A stretch of 64,000 bases of DNA from a bacterium (GCA_018335295.1 JAGXKI010000001.1:1-64000), one strand, 5' to 3'. Shown: positions 19,983 through 30,944, counted from the stretch's first letter. The notes: generated from the sequence alone by a model not told the origin. Made by a program: numbers and translations.

Positions 19983-22900
19983 ATGAAAAATGGGAATGTT
20001 TTTTCCCCCAGAACCTCATTGATTTTAGGAAGGCTGGCTTGGTTTTTAGTTTTACTGTTTGTGGTGGGGCTATGCAATTTCCTTAAAGCGCAAAAAAGAC
20101 CTTTGATGCGCTTTCCAGATATACATAAGGAGACCGTGGTTTTTGTCCATGGAGAAGACATATGGAAAGCGCCTGCCCAAGGAGGAGTGGCTACACGCCT
20201 GACCATCCATGATGGGGAAGAGAGATTTCCTAAATTTTCTCCAGATGGGAGCTTGATCGCTTTTACCGGAGAATATGACGGAAATTCAGATGTCTATGTG
20301 ATGGATGTTTATGGAGGAAATATCTCCCGGGTGACCTATCACCCAGGTTATGATGAAGTGGTGGGCTGGCATCCGGTAAAAAATAAAATTCTTTTTCGAT
20401 CCTCCCGGCACAGCTACAGTCGGTTTAACCGTTTGTATCTGGTCTCTTCCCAGGGAACAGGGATAGAAGAACTCATCCTCCATGAAGCAGCCCAAGGAAG
20501 TTTTTCGTCCGAAGGGACTCAGATTGCCTACAATAAAGTGGCTCGAGAACATCGAACATGGAAAAGATACACCGGGGGGCTAGCTCAGGATATTTATATC
20601 TATGATTTTTACAAGAATGAGCACCGACAGATCATTAAATTTAAAGGGACAGACCGGATTCCCATGTGGATCAAGGATAAGATTTACTTCAGTTCTGACA
20701 GAGACGGTATACTCAACATTTACAAATATGACCTTACCAAAGGAAAGATAGAGCAAGTTACCGAACATAAGAAGTATGATGTCCGCCGCCCCAGTATGGG
20801 AAAAGACAAGGTTGTTTATGAAATAGATGGATCTCTGTGGTCTTTGGATGTAAAGACAGGGGAATATGCAGAAATTCCTGTTCAAATCCGCTCCGATGCG
20901 CCAGCAGCCCGGCCTTATCTTAAAAATGTAAGAAAATTTATCACAGGGATTGACTGTTCTCCTTCGGGAAATCGAGCGATTGTGGTGGCCCGGGGAGAAG
21001 TTTTTACTGTTCCCAAAGAAGAAGGGCCCATTCGGAATCTGACTCGGGATTCAGGTTCTCGGGATAGAGATGCAACCTGGTCTCCAGAAGGGGAAAAAAT
21101 CGCTTACCTTTCGGATAGAACGGGAGAGTATGAAATTTATTTGACCAATCCAAGAGGGAGGGAAGAGCATGTCCGTTTGACCCGACATCATAAAGGCTAT
21201 CGTCATACTTTACGGTGGTCTCCAGATGGAAAAAAGATTGCCTTTGCTGATCAGACCCTTCGCTGTTATATCTTGGATGTGAAAACTAAAGAAATTACCG
21301 AAGTGGATAAAGCTCATTATGAGAATGTGGATGTTCCTTTAAAAGAAAAGCCCATTTCCGATTTTGCCTGGTCTCCAGACAGCCGGTACTTAGCCTATTC
21401 CAAGATGAACGAAGATTTGATTTATCAGGTATATATATATTCTCTGGAGACCGGAGAAACGCATTGTGTGAGCAACGGATTATTCAATGATTTTGGGCCT
21501 GAGTTTTCCCAAGATGGAGAGCACCTCTTTTTTATCTCTAACCGGCATTTCAACCCCACATTTGGAGATATGGAATGGGAGATGGTTTATAAACGAGTGG
21601 CCGGCATTTATGGTTTGACTTTGAGAGAAAATGGTCCTCCTTTGATTCCCTTTCCGAGTGATGAGGTTGTTCCATCCAAGGAAAAAAATAAAAAACAAAC
21701 AAAGAATATCCCTTTAAAAATTGATTTCAAAGGGATTGCTGCAAGAATCGAAGCCCTTCCTCTTCCCAGAGGAAATTACCGCGATTTGATGGCAAATGAT
21801 TCTTCGCTCTTTTATTTGGATGCCCCCCGGGGAGATTTCAACCACTTTCACTTTCGCGATTTGCCCCCAAGAAGTTTATATGCCTTCTCCTTTGACCAAC
21901 GGAAGGAAAGAACCGTGATCAAAGATATTGATGCATACAACTTGTCTGATGACGGGTCTCATGTGGTTTACCAAAAGAAAAATAAGGTGGGTATCCTCAA
22001 ATCCACGGCCGAGGATTCCCAAGGCCATCACTTGGATCTTTCTGACATGGAGATGTGGATCGACCCGGTGAAAGAATGGAAGCAGATTTTCAAAGAGGCC
22101 TGGCGGATGGAGAGAGATTTTTATTATGAGCCCAATATGTACGGGATTGATTGGGAAGCCATGAAGGAGAAGTATGGTAGGTTGATTCCCTACGCTTCCT
22201 GCCGACAGGATGTGCGCTATATCATCGGAGAAATGATCGGAGAGTTGAGCACCTCCCACACCTATGTTTTCGGTGGAGACCAGAAAAGAGAAGAGAAAAA
22301 AGTGAATGTAGGGATGCTGGGGGTGAATTGGAAAGAAGATAAAGACACTCAGCGGTACCAGTTTAAAAAAATATATAAAGTTCCGGATTGGAGCCGAGAA
22401 GTTATGCCTCCTTTACAAAAACCAGGCGTGGATGTTCGGGAAGGAGATTATCTTTTAGAAGTCAACGGAAAAAAGGTCACCACAGATTCCAACATCTACA
22501 GTTATTTTCAGAATTGTGCAGGAAAACAGGTCACTTTGGTGGTCAACCATCAACCTGTTTATGAGGGAGCTAGGGAAGTAGTGGTCAAACCTTTATCCAG
22601 CGAAAGGACTCTCCGGTATTTGAGCTGGGTGGAACACAACCGGAAAAAGGTGGAGGAAGCTTCGGACGGACAGATTGGCTACATCCACCTCCCGGATACC
22701 TATCTGGGATCTGCCCGGGAATTTCCCAAATATTTTTATTCCCAAACCCGGAAGAAAGGCTTGATTATCGACGGCCGTTATAACGGGGGAGGATTGGACC
22801 CGGATGTGTTTCTGGAGCGTTTGGATAAGAAAGTTTTGGCTTACTGGACCCGGCGTTATTCCCACGACCAGACGATTCCTGAAATGGCTACCCGAGCCCA

Positions 22901-23282
22901 TATGGTGTGTTTGACCAACAGGCAAGCAGGTTCAGGAGGAGACATGCTTCCCATGGAATTTCGGAAGAGAGAGATGGGACCGGTGATTGGGACCCGAACT
23001 TGGGGCGGTCTGGTGGGAGTCTCCATGTGGATCAATCTTATCGATGGAGGAGGTCTTTCTGCTCCGGATTACCGTATTTATGACCGAGAAGGAAATTGGA
23101 TTGTAGAGAATGTAGGAGTCAAACCCGATATAAAAGTGGACCTTCATCCTCAGGAAATGGCCCGGGGCTATGATGCTCAATTGAGGAAAGGGATTGAGGT
23201 GTTGAAAAAAAAGATTCAGGAAAATCCCCTTCCCTGGCCTGAGCATGAGCCTTTTCCCAAACAAGAGCGGATAAAAAAATAG
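19983..23282 (+). CDS. tricorn-like S41 family peptidase (TolB/PD40 propellers + PDZ + S41)
   Basis: WSPDGKKIAF-type repeats, PDZ-like region, IDGRYNGGG, catalytic NRQAGSGGDMLP. Confidence 0.9.
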   Translation: MKNGNVFSPRTSLILGRLAWFLVLLFVVGLCNFLKAQKRPLMRFPDIHKETVVFVHGEDIWKAPAQGGVATRLTIHDGEERFPKFSPDGSLIAFTGEYDGNSDVYVMDVYGGNISRVTYHPGYDEVVGWHPVKNKILFRSSRHSYSRFNRLYLVSSQGTGIEELILHEAAQGSFSSEGTQIAYNKVAREHRTWKRYTGGLAQDIYIYDFYKNEHRQIIKFKGTDRIPMWIKDKIYFSSDRDGILNIYKYDLTKGKIEQVTEHKKYDVRRPSMGKDKVVYEIDGSLWSLDVKTGEYAEIPVQIRSDAPAARPYLKNVRKFITGIDCSPSGNRAIVVARGEVFTVPKEEGPIRNLTRDSGSRDRDATWSPEGEKIAYLSDRTGEYEIYLTNPRGREEHVRLTRHHKGYRHTLRWSPDGKKIAFADQTLRCYILDVKTKEITEVDKAHYENVDVPLKEKPISDFAWSPDSRYLAYSKMNEDLIYQVYIYSLETGETHCVSNGLFNDFGPEFSQDGEHLFFISNRHFNPTFGDMEWEMVYKRVAGIYGLTLRENGPPLIPFPSDEVVPSKEKNKKQTKNIPLKIDFKGIAARIEALPLPRGNYRDLMANDSSLFYLDAPRGDFNHFHFRDLPPRSLYAFSFDQRKERTVIKDIDAYNLSDDGSHVVYQKKNKVGILKSTAEDSQGHHLDLSDMEMWIDPVKEWKQIFKEAWRMERDFYYEPNMYGIDWEAMKEKYGRLIPYASCRQDVRYIIGEMIGELSTSHTYVFGGDQKREEKKVNVGMLGVNWKEDKDTQRYQFKKIYKVPDWSREVMPPLQKPGVDVREGDYLLEVNGKKVTTDSNIYSYFQNCAGKQVTLVVNHQPVYEGAREVVVKPLSSERTLRYLSWVEHNRKKVEEASDGQIGYIHLPDTYLGSAREFPKYFYSQTRKKGLIIDGRYNGGGLDPDVFLERLDKKVLAYWTRRYSHDQTIPEMATRAHMVCLTNRQAGSGGDMLPMEFRKREMGPVIGTRTWGGLVGVSMWINLIDGGGLSAPDYRIYDREGNWIVENVGVKPDIKVDLHPQEMARGYDAQLRKGIEVLKKKIQENPLPWPEHEPFPKQERIKK

Positions 23283-23402
23283 AAGCTGTTTTTCCGCCGG
23301 GTATTGGGAAGATAAACCAAGAGCCCTGGAGTTCAAATCCTGTCTTTTTTGAATTTAAAAAGGACAAGTGGAAGTGAATTGACAATGGAGGTTTGAAAGC
23401 GG

Positions 23403-24080
23403 ATGAAAGAAAAGGACAAAATAGACCGAGCATTCCATGCTGTGATTTTCGATCTGGATGGCACTCTATTGAATTCTGTAGAGGATATCGCGGATTCCAT
23501 GAATACTGTGCTTAAAGAAATGGGCGACGAACCCCATCCTGTTCACTCCTATAAATCTTTTACAGGGGAGGGCATTTACCTTTTGGTAAGGAGAGCTCTT
23601 CCTCAGGATAAGCAGGATAACACTACCATAGAGAAATGTGTTCAAAGGATGAAAGTAGAATATTCCAAAAGGTGGTTTAGGAAAAGTGGACTGTATGAAG
23701 GCATACCTGGTCTTCTGGATGAATTATCCGGGAAAGGCATAAAGATGAATGTGCTTTCCAATAAACCGGATGAATTCACAAAGAGAGTGGTTTACCATTT
23801 TCTGAGACAATGGAGTTTTGAGAGGGTGGTGGGAGGAAATTCTTCTCGTCCCCAAAAGCCTCAACCCCATGGAGCTATTCAAATTTCCCGGGATATAAAA
23901 GTTCCTCCTGCCCATTTTCTTTATTTGGGAGATTCAGGGACCGACATGAAAACCGCCCGGTCAGCAAGGATGTTCGCTGTAGGAGCTCTGTGGGGATTTC
24001 GGGACAGAAAAGAGTTGATTCACAACGGAGCCCAGAAAGTGGTGAAATCCCCCTCAGAGGTATTAGATTTTTTTATCTGA
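23403..24080 (+). CDS. HAD family hydrolase, phosphoglycolate phosphatase-like
   Basis: VIFDLDGTLLNSVEDI, LSNKPDEF, YLGDSGTDMKTARSARM. Confidence 0.88.
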   Translation: MKEKDKIDRAFHAVIFDLDGTLLNSVEDIADSMNTVLKEMGDEPHPVHSYKSFTGEGIYLLVRRALPQDKQDNTTIEKCVQRMKVEYSKRWFRKSGLYEGIPGLLDELSGKGIKMNVLSNKPDEFTKRVVYHFLRQWSFERVVGGNSSRPQKPQPHGAIQISRDIKVPPAHFLYLGDSGTDMKTARSARMFAVGALWGFRDRKELIHNGAQKVVKSPSEVLDFFI

Positions 24081-24087
24081 ATGATTC

Positions 24088-24115
24088 TTGACCTCTCTTT
24101 TCGATATGGTATACA
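24088..24115 (+). promoter_or_regulatory. sigma-70-type promoter upstream of the first gamma-glutamyltransferase
   Basis: TTGACC-16 nt-TATACA. Confidence 0.5.
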
Positions 24116-24209
24116 CTTTTTTCTAAGGTTTTAAAGAGGAGATGGTTGGAAGTGAGGGCATTTTTTGATGTGTGAGAAGAAAAATTTTTATGAGAGGAAA
24201 GGAGGATGA

Positions 24210-26081
24210 ATGAAAGGGAAAGGATTTTTGACCAAGGGGAAATTTTTTTTTCTTTTTTTAGTCATATTGATGGCAGGAATGAATATGGATATGAATGCGG
24301 GACGGACTGAAAAACCGGTTCTTCATGGAAAACATTGGGTAGCAATCACAGGAAAGCCTTTGGGAGCTACAGCCGGGTCCATGATTTTCGAAAGGGGTGG
24401 AAATGCTGTGGATTCCGCTTGCGCTATGCTGGCCGCTACCTGCACCATGTATGATGTTCTGAGCTGGGGAGGGGAAACACAAGCTCTTATCTACAATCCT
24501 CACACCAAAAAGGTTTACGGGATCAATGCTTTAGGAGCAGCTCCCACAGGAGCGACTCCCGAATTTTTCAAGAAAAAAGATCTGGATTATCCTCCCTCCT
24601 ACGGACCCTTAGCTGCTGTCACCCCAGGTACTCCGGGAGGGTTGATGGTGATGCTGGCGGAATATGGGAGCATGAGTTTGAAAGAGGTGTTGAAGCCGGC
24701 CATCCAGATGGCCAAAGGGTACCCTGTCGAAGAGCAGATGGCCGACAGCATCGAGAGGAGCAAGGAAAGAATCAAAAAATGGCCCTATTCCAAAAAAGTG
24801 TTGCTTCCTCATTTGGGAGAGGAGAGGGAAGCCCCTTATCCTGGAGAAGTGTTCTCCCAGCCTGATCTGGCAAATACTCTAGAAAAACTGGTGGAAGCCG
24901 AGCAGAAGGCTCTGGATAACGGAAAATCTCGAAAAGAGGCCATCTACGCGGCTTATGATCGTTTCTACAAAGAGGATATTGCCAGAGAGTTTGTCAGAGG
25001 ATGCCAGGAACAAGGGGGGCTTATCACTATGGAAGATCTGGCTAACTGGAAGGTATATATCGAAGAACCGGTTTCAACAACTTACAAGGACATTGAAGTC
25101 TATAAGCTGACTAGTTGGGTTCAAGGGCCAGTGCTCCTTCAGATGCTGAATATACTGGAAGATATAGACCTCAAGGCCATGGGATACAACAGTTCCCGGT
25201 ACATCCATACTCTTTATCAGGTGATGAACCTGTGTTTTGCGGATAGAGATTTTTATTATGGTGACCCTTATTTTCCTCCCAAAGAACCCATTCAAGGTTT
25301 GCTTTCCAAAGAATATGCCAAGAAAAGAGCTCGAATGATCAACTGGGAAAAAAATGACCGGGATGTCAAGCCAGGCAACCCTTATCCTTTTCAAGATGGA
25401 ACCAATCCCTTTCTTCAGTATTTAAAAAATTGGCCTCCCAGTGAAGAGTCCGAAGAGGAGAAAAATAGAAAGGGTTCTTCTTTTGAAGAGAGCTTTACCG
25501 CTGGGACCACGTCCATTCAAGCTGTTGATGAAGAAGGTTGGGTGGTTTCGGTGACTCCCAGTGGAGGGTGGATTCCGGCCTGTATTGCGGGAAAAACCGG
25601 CATAGGGATGAGTCAGCGGATGCAGAGTTTTGTTTTGGATAAAAAAGAAAATCCTTATAATGTGGTGGAGCCGGGAAAGAGACCTCGGGCCACTTTGACG
25701 CCCACCATTTGTATGAAAGATGGACGGCCCTACATTTCTGTGGCGGTTCAGGGAGGAGATACTCAGGATCAGAATACCTTGCAGTTTTTCTTGAATATGG
25801 TGGAATTCGGGATGAATGTTCAGGAAGCCTGCGAAGCGGCCAATATCACCAGCTACCAGATGCGCAGTTCATTCGGAGACCATGAGGCCCGGCCGGGGAG
25901 GCTGCAGCTCAATGAAGCCGTTCCCTCTTGGGTAAGAGATGAGTTACGGAAGAAGGGCTACCGGCTGTATTTCGGCACCCACACTTCAGGACCTTTGAAT
26001 GCTGTGTACTTCGACTGGAAACATGGAACTTTTTGGGGAGGATCCAGCAATGACGGAGAAGATTACGGGATCGCCTGGTGA
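24210..26081 (+). CDS. gamma-glutamyltransferase family protein
   Basis: GGNAVDSACAMLA, catalytic-Thr region AGTTSIQAVDEEGWVVSVTPSGG, RPRATLTPTI. Confidence 0.88.
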   Translation: MKGKGFLTKGKFFFLFLVILMAGMNMDMNAGRTEKPVLHGKHWVAITGKPLGATAGSMIFERGGNAVDSACAMLAATCTMYDVLSWGGETQALIYNPHTKKVYGINALGAAPTGATPEFFKKKDLDYPPSYGPLAAVTPGTPGGLMVMLAEYGSMSLKEVLKPAIQMAKGYPVEEQMADSIERSKERIKKWPYSKKVLLPHLGEEREAPYPGEVFSQPDLANTLEKLVEAEQKALDNGKSRKEAIYAAYDRFYKEDIAREFVRGCQEQGGLITMEDLANWKVYIEEPVSTTYKDIEVYKLTSWVQGPVLLQMLNILEDIDLKAMGYNSSRYIHTLYQVMNLCFADRDFYYGDPYFPPKEPIQGLLSKEYAKKRARMINWEKNDRDVKPGNPYPFQDGTNPFLQYLKNWPPSEESEEEKNRKGSSFEESFTAGTTSIQAVDEEGWVVSVTPSGGWIPACIAGKTGIGMSQRMQSFVLDKKENPYNVVEPGKRPRATLTPTICMKDGRPYISVAVQGGDTQDQNTLQFFLNMVEFGMNVQEACEAANITSYQMRSSFGDHEARPGRLQLNEAVPSWVRDELRKKGYRLYFGTHTSGPLNAVYFDWKHGTFWGGSSNDGEDYGIAW

Positions 26082-26489
26082 GCCGGTGACTGCTTTATAT
26101 CATTTTTTTAATTCGGGATCATGGAAAATTTGCAGCCGTTTTCTCTAGACTCATCTGTATCTGTTGAAATAGTTGAAGTTAGTTAAGAATTTCCTTTTAA
26201 GGTACACAATTTCAATTATAACATAAATTCTATAGAATTAGTAGGAATTGTATTTTTTTTATTCTTAGATTCCTAAGAGCGGTTGAATTCGAATAAAATT
26301 TTCTTCTGAAAAGGGACCTGGAGATGATATGAAAAAAAGATGGCTGAGGATCCCACTCTAGTGGACTTGATGAAGAGTTACACCAGTGGTTCTTTTCCAA
26401 CATGGATTGGATCAAAGTCCGTTTCTTATCTCAAAATACAGAAAGTTGCTTCTTGACTTGAAGATTGAAAATGTGTTATTTGGAATTTC

Positions 26490-27752
26490 ATGATTTCTGA
26501 TTTCAAGGAAATTCAATCTCAGATAAAAAGTCGGTTTCCTCAACTGAACCAGGATATTTTTGGGAATCCCCGGATATACCTGAATAACGGAGGGGGGACT
26601 CTGTGTGTGGATTCTGCGGCTCAGGCAATGAAGGAGGGGCTTCAGAAATACAATCCCCAGCCCGGGGAGGTGGACCCAGCTGAAACCGCCACTTTGAAGC
26701 TCCATCAGAGAGTTCGGAAGTTGATCGCTGATTTCATCAATGCTCCTCAACCTGAAGAGATCAGTTTCCATCTTTCTACCACTCATGCTCTGTTTAATCT
26801 GGCTTTTTCCTTCCGTTCTTTCTGGTCTTCCAAGAACAATCTCGTCGTTACGGACCTGGATCATATGGCCAATGTATCTCCATGGGAAACTCTGGCTGAT
26901 GAGATCGGCTGTGAAGTGAGGCGGGCTCGGGTTCATCCGGAAGGCTGTTTGGATGGGAATCATCTTCTTTCTCTGGTGGATGAAAACACAGCTCTGGTTG
27001 CTTTGACTCTTTCTTCCAATTATTCTGGGTCGATTGTTCCGGTTAAAGATTTGATATCCCAAATTCATTCTCAATCTTCTTCTCTAGTGTGTGTGGATGC
27101 GGTTCATCATGCCGCTCATGGGGTGATAGATGTCCAGGACATGGACTGTGATTTTTTAGCTTTTTCCGGTTACAAAGTGTTTGGTCCCATGATGGGAGTC
27201 CTTTGGGGAAAGAAGGATTTATTAGAAAAGATCAGCCCTTACCGGGTGGAAACAAACCGGGATCAATCTCCTTGGAAATTTGAACAGGGAACTCTCCATC
27301 ATGCTGTCATCGCTTCTATGGAGAAAGCCTTGGAGTATCTTTTGGAGTTGAAAGAAAAGTTGAATCCAGAAGGAGAGACATCTCGTCGAGATTCCTTTGT
27401 TCAAGTGATGAAAGATATCCAGAACTATGAGGAAGAACTGAGCAAGTATTTGCTACAGGAGCTTCAAGAGCTGGAGGGAAAAGGGTTCTATTGTCATGGA
27501 ATCACTAATCCCCGTAGAGTTAAAGAAAGAGATCCGACCTTTTCCTTTGAAATTGAGGGAATGTCTCCTGAAAAGATAAAAAGAAGACTTTGGAACGACC
27601 ATTCCATCCAGATAGGGAGCGGCAATCACTACTCGGCAGCGGTGTACAGACATTTAGGAAAGAAAAGCATCTGCCGAGCCAGTTTCGCCCATTATGACAA
27701 TCAGGAAACAGCGGATTTATTTTTAAAAGCTTTAGAGGAGCTGTTGGCTTGA
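26490..27752 (+). CDS. class V aminotransferase / cysteine desulfurase-like PLP enzyme
   Basis: YLNNGGGTLCVDSA, CVDAVHHAAHG, AFSGYKVFGPMMGVLWGK. Confidence 0.85.
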   Translation: MISDFKEIQSQIKSRFPQLNQDIFGNPRIYLNNGGGTLCVDSAAQAMKEGLQKYNPQPGEVDPAETATLKLHQRVRKLIADFINAPQPEEISFHLSTTHALFNLAFSFRSFWSSKNNLVVTDLDHMANVSPWETLADEIGCEVRRARVHPEGCLDGNHLLSLVDENTALVALTLSSNYSGSIVPVKDLISQIHSQSSSLVCVDAVHHAAHGVIDVQDMDCDFLAFSGYKVFGPMMGVLWGKKDLLEKISPYRVETNRDQSPWKFEQGTLHHAVIASMEKALEYLLELKEKLNPEGETSRRDSFVQVMKDIQNYEEELSKYLLQELQELEGKGFYCHGITNPRRVKERDPTFSFEIEGMSPEKIKRRLWNDHSIQIGSGNHYSAAVYRHLGKKSICRASFAHYDNQETADLFLKALEELLA

Positions 27753-27875
27753 ATTATTCATAAAAAAGGCCAAGACATTTAAATAAACCAAAGAGCATGA
27801 ATGAGAGAAAAGAGGTCAGAGAGCTGGGGATGACATCATTTTTTAAACCCGAATATCAATAATTCAGGTGATTTC

Positions 27876-29600
27876 ATGAATCGAGAGGGAGAAAAACCTA
27901 TGTCCCATTTCTGGTTGGTGGGTGTTCTTGTTTTGAGTTTGGGGATGATGCAGTGTGGTCCCAAGAAAGAAAGTGAGGTTTCCACTTCCCCAAAAGAAAG
28001 TCCTGCTGAAGGAGGAAAAGGGATGGTGAGCACAGCTCATCCTTTGGCCACAGAGGCTGGAGTGGAAGTATTAAAAAAAGGGGGCAATGCTTTTGATGCA
28101 GCCGTGGCTGTGGCATCCACCCTGAATGTGGTGGAACCTTATAATTCAGGAGTCGGCGGATACGGGACCATTGTGCTCTATCATGCTTCCACACAGAAGA
28201 GCTGGTTTTTGGATTCCAGCGGTAAAATCCCTCAAGCCGTGGACTCCGATGTTTTCCGTCCTCCCACTCCCGGTTATAAGGAAAACCGGAGAGGAGCCAA
28301 AGCGGTTTCTACACCTGGGAATGTCAATGCATGGGAATCCCTTCACCAGAAGTATGGGAATCTGGAGTGGACAGAACTTTTTCAGAAGGCTATCCATCTC
28401 GCTCAAGAGGGTTTTGTTACCAGAGAGATGACTGCCCGAGCGATTGCCCGGACTTATTCCACTTTCTCCTCTTATTCCCAAGATATTTATGGAAAAAATG
28501 GGACTCCTTTGAAAAAAGGCCAAAAACTCATTCAAAAAGATTTGGGGAAGTCCCTTTCTTTGATAGCTCAGAACGGAGCTGGTGTGGTTTATGGAGGAGA
28601 GATTGGTCAGGCGATGCATATGGCGATGGAAAAGAAAAAGGGATTTTTAACCCTGGATGATTTGAAAAAAGATCGAGCGGAATGGTGGGAGCCCATAAGC
28701 ATTTCCTACAGAGGTTACAAAGTATTGACCGCTTCTCCTCCTTCCACAGCGTTTCCTTCTTTGATCCGACTGGGTTTGATGAGCCAGTGGAATCTCCAAG
28801 ATTTGGGCCATAACAGTGTGGACTATCTCCACCGTTTTGCTGAGGTCACCAAACATGCCTATGGGTGTCGTTTGAAATATGCCGGAGATCCTGAAATCGA
28901 CCCTCCTCCTTTGGATAAATTACTTTCTGAATCCTACTGGAGGGAACAAGTCAAAAAGATCGATCCCCAAAAGGCTCATCCTTTTGAACCCCCTCGCTTG
29001 AAGACCAGACAGGGAAAAAATACCACCCATTTTGTGGTAGCCGATCAATGGGGGAATATTGTGAGTGCCACCCAGACTCTAGGCAACACTTTTGGAAGCC
29101 GGATTATGCCGGAAGGAACGGGAATCTGGCTCAACAATTCATTGGCTTACTGTACATTTGAGCCGGAGGGAAACCCCATGGATGCCCATCCAGGCCAGAG
29201 AAAACTGTCCGGAGATTGTCCGACCTTGATAATGCATGAAAACAAACCCTGGATGGCTTTGGGGACGCCTGGAGGGCACACCATTGGACAGACAGTTCCC
29301 CAGATGGTGATGAATATCATCGATTTTGGGATGAACATCCAGGAAGCAATCTCTGCTCCGAGGGTCAGTTTTGTGGAACCAGATAAATTGGCCGTGGAAA
29401 AGGGGATTCCTCAACCTGTGAGAGAAAAATTGGGCTCTATGGGGCACAATGTGCAGGTGGTCCGAAGTCTGGGGAATGCCCATGGGTTGTCCTTAGAATA
29501 TGATTTCAAAGGAAATCCCAAACGTTTTTTCGGGGGATCGGATCCTCGAGGACAGGGCAAAGCAGAGGGAGTGGAAAAACCTTCCGAGGAGGATTCATGA
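27876..29600 (+). CDS. gamma-glutamyltransferase (second paralog), exported
   Basis: GGNAFDAAVAVASTLNVVEPYNSGVGG, NTTHFVVADQWGNIVSATQTLG, TPGGHTIGQTVPQ; alternative start at 27900. Confidence 0.9.
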   Translation: MNREGEKPMSHFWLVGVLVLSLGMMQCGPKKESEVSTSPKESPAEGGKGMVSTAHPLATEAGVEVLKKGGNAFDAAVAVASTLNVVEPYNSGVGGYGTIVLYHASTQKSWFLDSSGKIPQAVDSDVFRPPTPGYKENRRGAKAVSTPGNVNAWESLHQKYGNLEWTELFQKAIHLAQEGFVTREMTARAIARTYSTFSSYSQDIYGKNGTPLKKGQKLIQKDLGKSLSLIAQNGAGVVYGGEIGQAMHMAMEKKKGFLTLDDLKKDRAEWWEPISISYRGYKVLTASPPSTAFPSLIRLGLMSQWNLQDLGHNSVDYLHRFAEVTKHAYGCRLKYAGDPEIDPPPLDKLLSESYWREQVKKIDPQKAHPFEPPRLKTRQGKNTTHFVVADQWGNIVSATQTLGNTFGSRIMPEGTGIWLNNSLAYCTFEPEGNPMDAHPGQRKLSGDCPTLIMHENKPWMALGTPGGHTIGQTVPQMVMNIIDFGMNIQEAISAPRVSFVEPDKLAVEKGIPQPVREKLGSMGHNVQVVRSLGNAHGLSLEYDFKGNPKRFFGGSDPRGQGKAEGVEKPSEEDS

Positions 29601-30838
29601 AATTTCACACAGCTTTACGGCCTTGGGCCGTCAGACGGTTAGAAAAGATTGAAAATGCAGATATAGTGGTGGGCATTCCCTGCCTGAACAATGATGCTAC
29701 CATATCCCATGTGATCGATATGGTGAGCGAAGGGCTCGCCAAATATTATAAAAACTTGCGCACAGTGTTGATCATTTCCGATGGAGGCTCCACCGATGAT
29801 ACCCGGGAAGTGGCCAAAGATAAATCAATCCATCCATTTATCGAAAAAATCATCACCATCTACCGAGGGATTCCAGGGAAGGGAAGCGCTTTGCGGATGA
29901 TCTTTGAATCCGCTTCTTCTTTAAAAGCCAAGGTGTGTGTGCTGTGTGATGCCGATCTACGGAGCATCAATCCGGAATGGGTAAGAACTTTGGCAGAGCC
30001 GGTGTTGACCCACGGACATGATTTTGTGGCTCCGGTGTACACCCGCTACAAATATGATGCCACCATCACCAACAACATTGCTTACAATTTAATCAGGGCC
30101 CTTTTTGGGAAAAGGGTGCGTCAGCCTATCGGGGGAGATTTTGGACTCTCAAAGGATATGATCAACTTTTATTTTTACTGCAGCCGGGATGTGTGGGTGA
30201 CAGATATCGCCAGATTCGGAATCGATATCTGGATGACTACCTCCGCCATCATGAATGATGTCTCCATCTGCGAAGCCTATCTAGGAAGTAAAGTCCATGA
30301 TACAAAGGACCCGGCGGAAAGTTTGGGCCCTATGTTCCGGCAGGTTGTGCATACCCTGTTTCAATTGATGGAAGATTATTCAGAAAAGTGGAAAAATATC
30401 CAGAAAAGTGAAAGCGTACACCGGTACGGAAGTCCTGTTTCAGGGGAACCCCATCCTTTTTCAGTCAGCATTGAGGCCATGATCGAAAATTTTAAAGAGG
30501 GATTCAATAATTTTGCCTCATTTTCAAAGAGCATCATCAATCCTCAAAGTTTTGAGGCGCTCCAAGAGTTATCTCGAAAAAAGAAAAACCGAGATTTTAG
30601 AATGAAAACCGAAGATTGGGCGAAAATTGTTTATGATTTTGCTGCTACCTTCCACAAATGGAAAAGAGACCGGGGGAAACTGGTGGACTTGATGCGGCCT
30701 CTTTATTATGCGCGTGTAGCTTCCTTCATTAATGAAACCGGGGGGATGGAGACTTATCAGGCTGAAAAAGTGATTGAAAAACAGGCCCAAACTTTTGAAT
30801 ACCTCAAACCTTATTTACTCAAGATCTGGAAAGATTAG
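29597..30838 (+). CDS. GT-A glycosyltransferase (GT2-like; resembles glucosyl-3-phosphoglycerate/mannosylglycerate synthases)
   Basis: VVGIPCLNNDATI, SDGGSTDDTREVA, GKGSALRMIF, DADLRSI; 4-bp overlap with upstream GGT. Confidence 0.7.
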   Translation: MKFHTALRPWAVRRLEKIENADIVVGIPCLNNDATISHVIDMVSEGLAKYYKNLRTVLIISDGGSTDDTREVAKDKSIHPFIEKIITIYRGIPGKGSALRMIFESASSLKAKVCVLCDADLRSINPEWVRTLAEPVLTHGHDFVAPVYTRYKYDATITNNIAYNLIRALFGKRVRQPIGGDFGLSKDMINFYFYCSRDVWVTDIARFGIDIWMTTSAIMNDVSICEAYLGSKVHDTKDPAESLGPMFRQVVHTLFQLMEDYSEKWKNIQKSESVHRYGSPVSGEPHPFSVSIEAMIENFKEGFNNFASFSKSIINPQSFEALQELSRKKKNRDFRMKTEDWAKIVYDFAATFHKWKRDRGKLVDLMRPLYYARVASFINETGGMETYQAEKVIEKQAQTFEYLKPYLLKIWKD

Positions 30839-30944
30839 AAGCTCCCCACAGTGAAGAGGAGTTTTGTAGTTTTGACTTTCAGTTCCAGCAGGGATAAAAT
30901 AAAAACAATCTAAAATTAAATCAAAGAGGAAAGAATAGATTCAA

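Noticed and set aside
26230-26415. 61-aa minus-strand ORF in the 0.4 kb intergenic gap
   Set aside because: No SD, low complexity, no motif; too short to support.
26082-26489. possible ncRNA in the largest plus-strand intergenic gap
   Set aside because: AT-rich without a convincing hairpin series or conserved RNA motif; cannot be supported by eye.
26412-27074. 220-aa minus-strand ORF
   Set aside because: Antisense to class V aminotransferase; composition typical of shadow ORFs.
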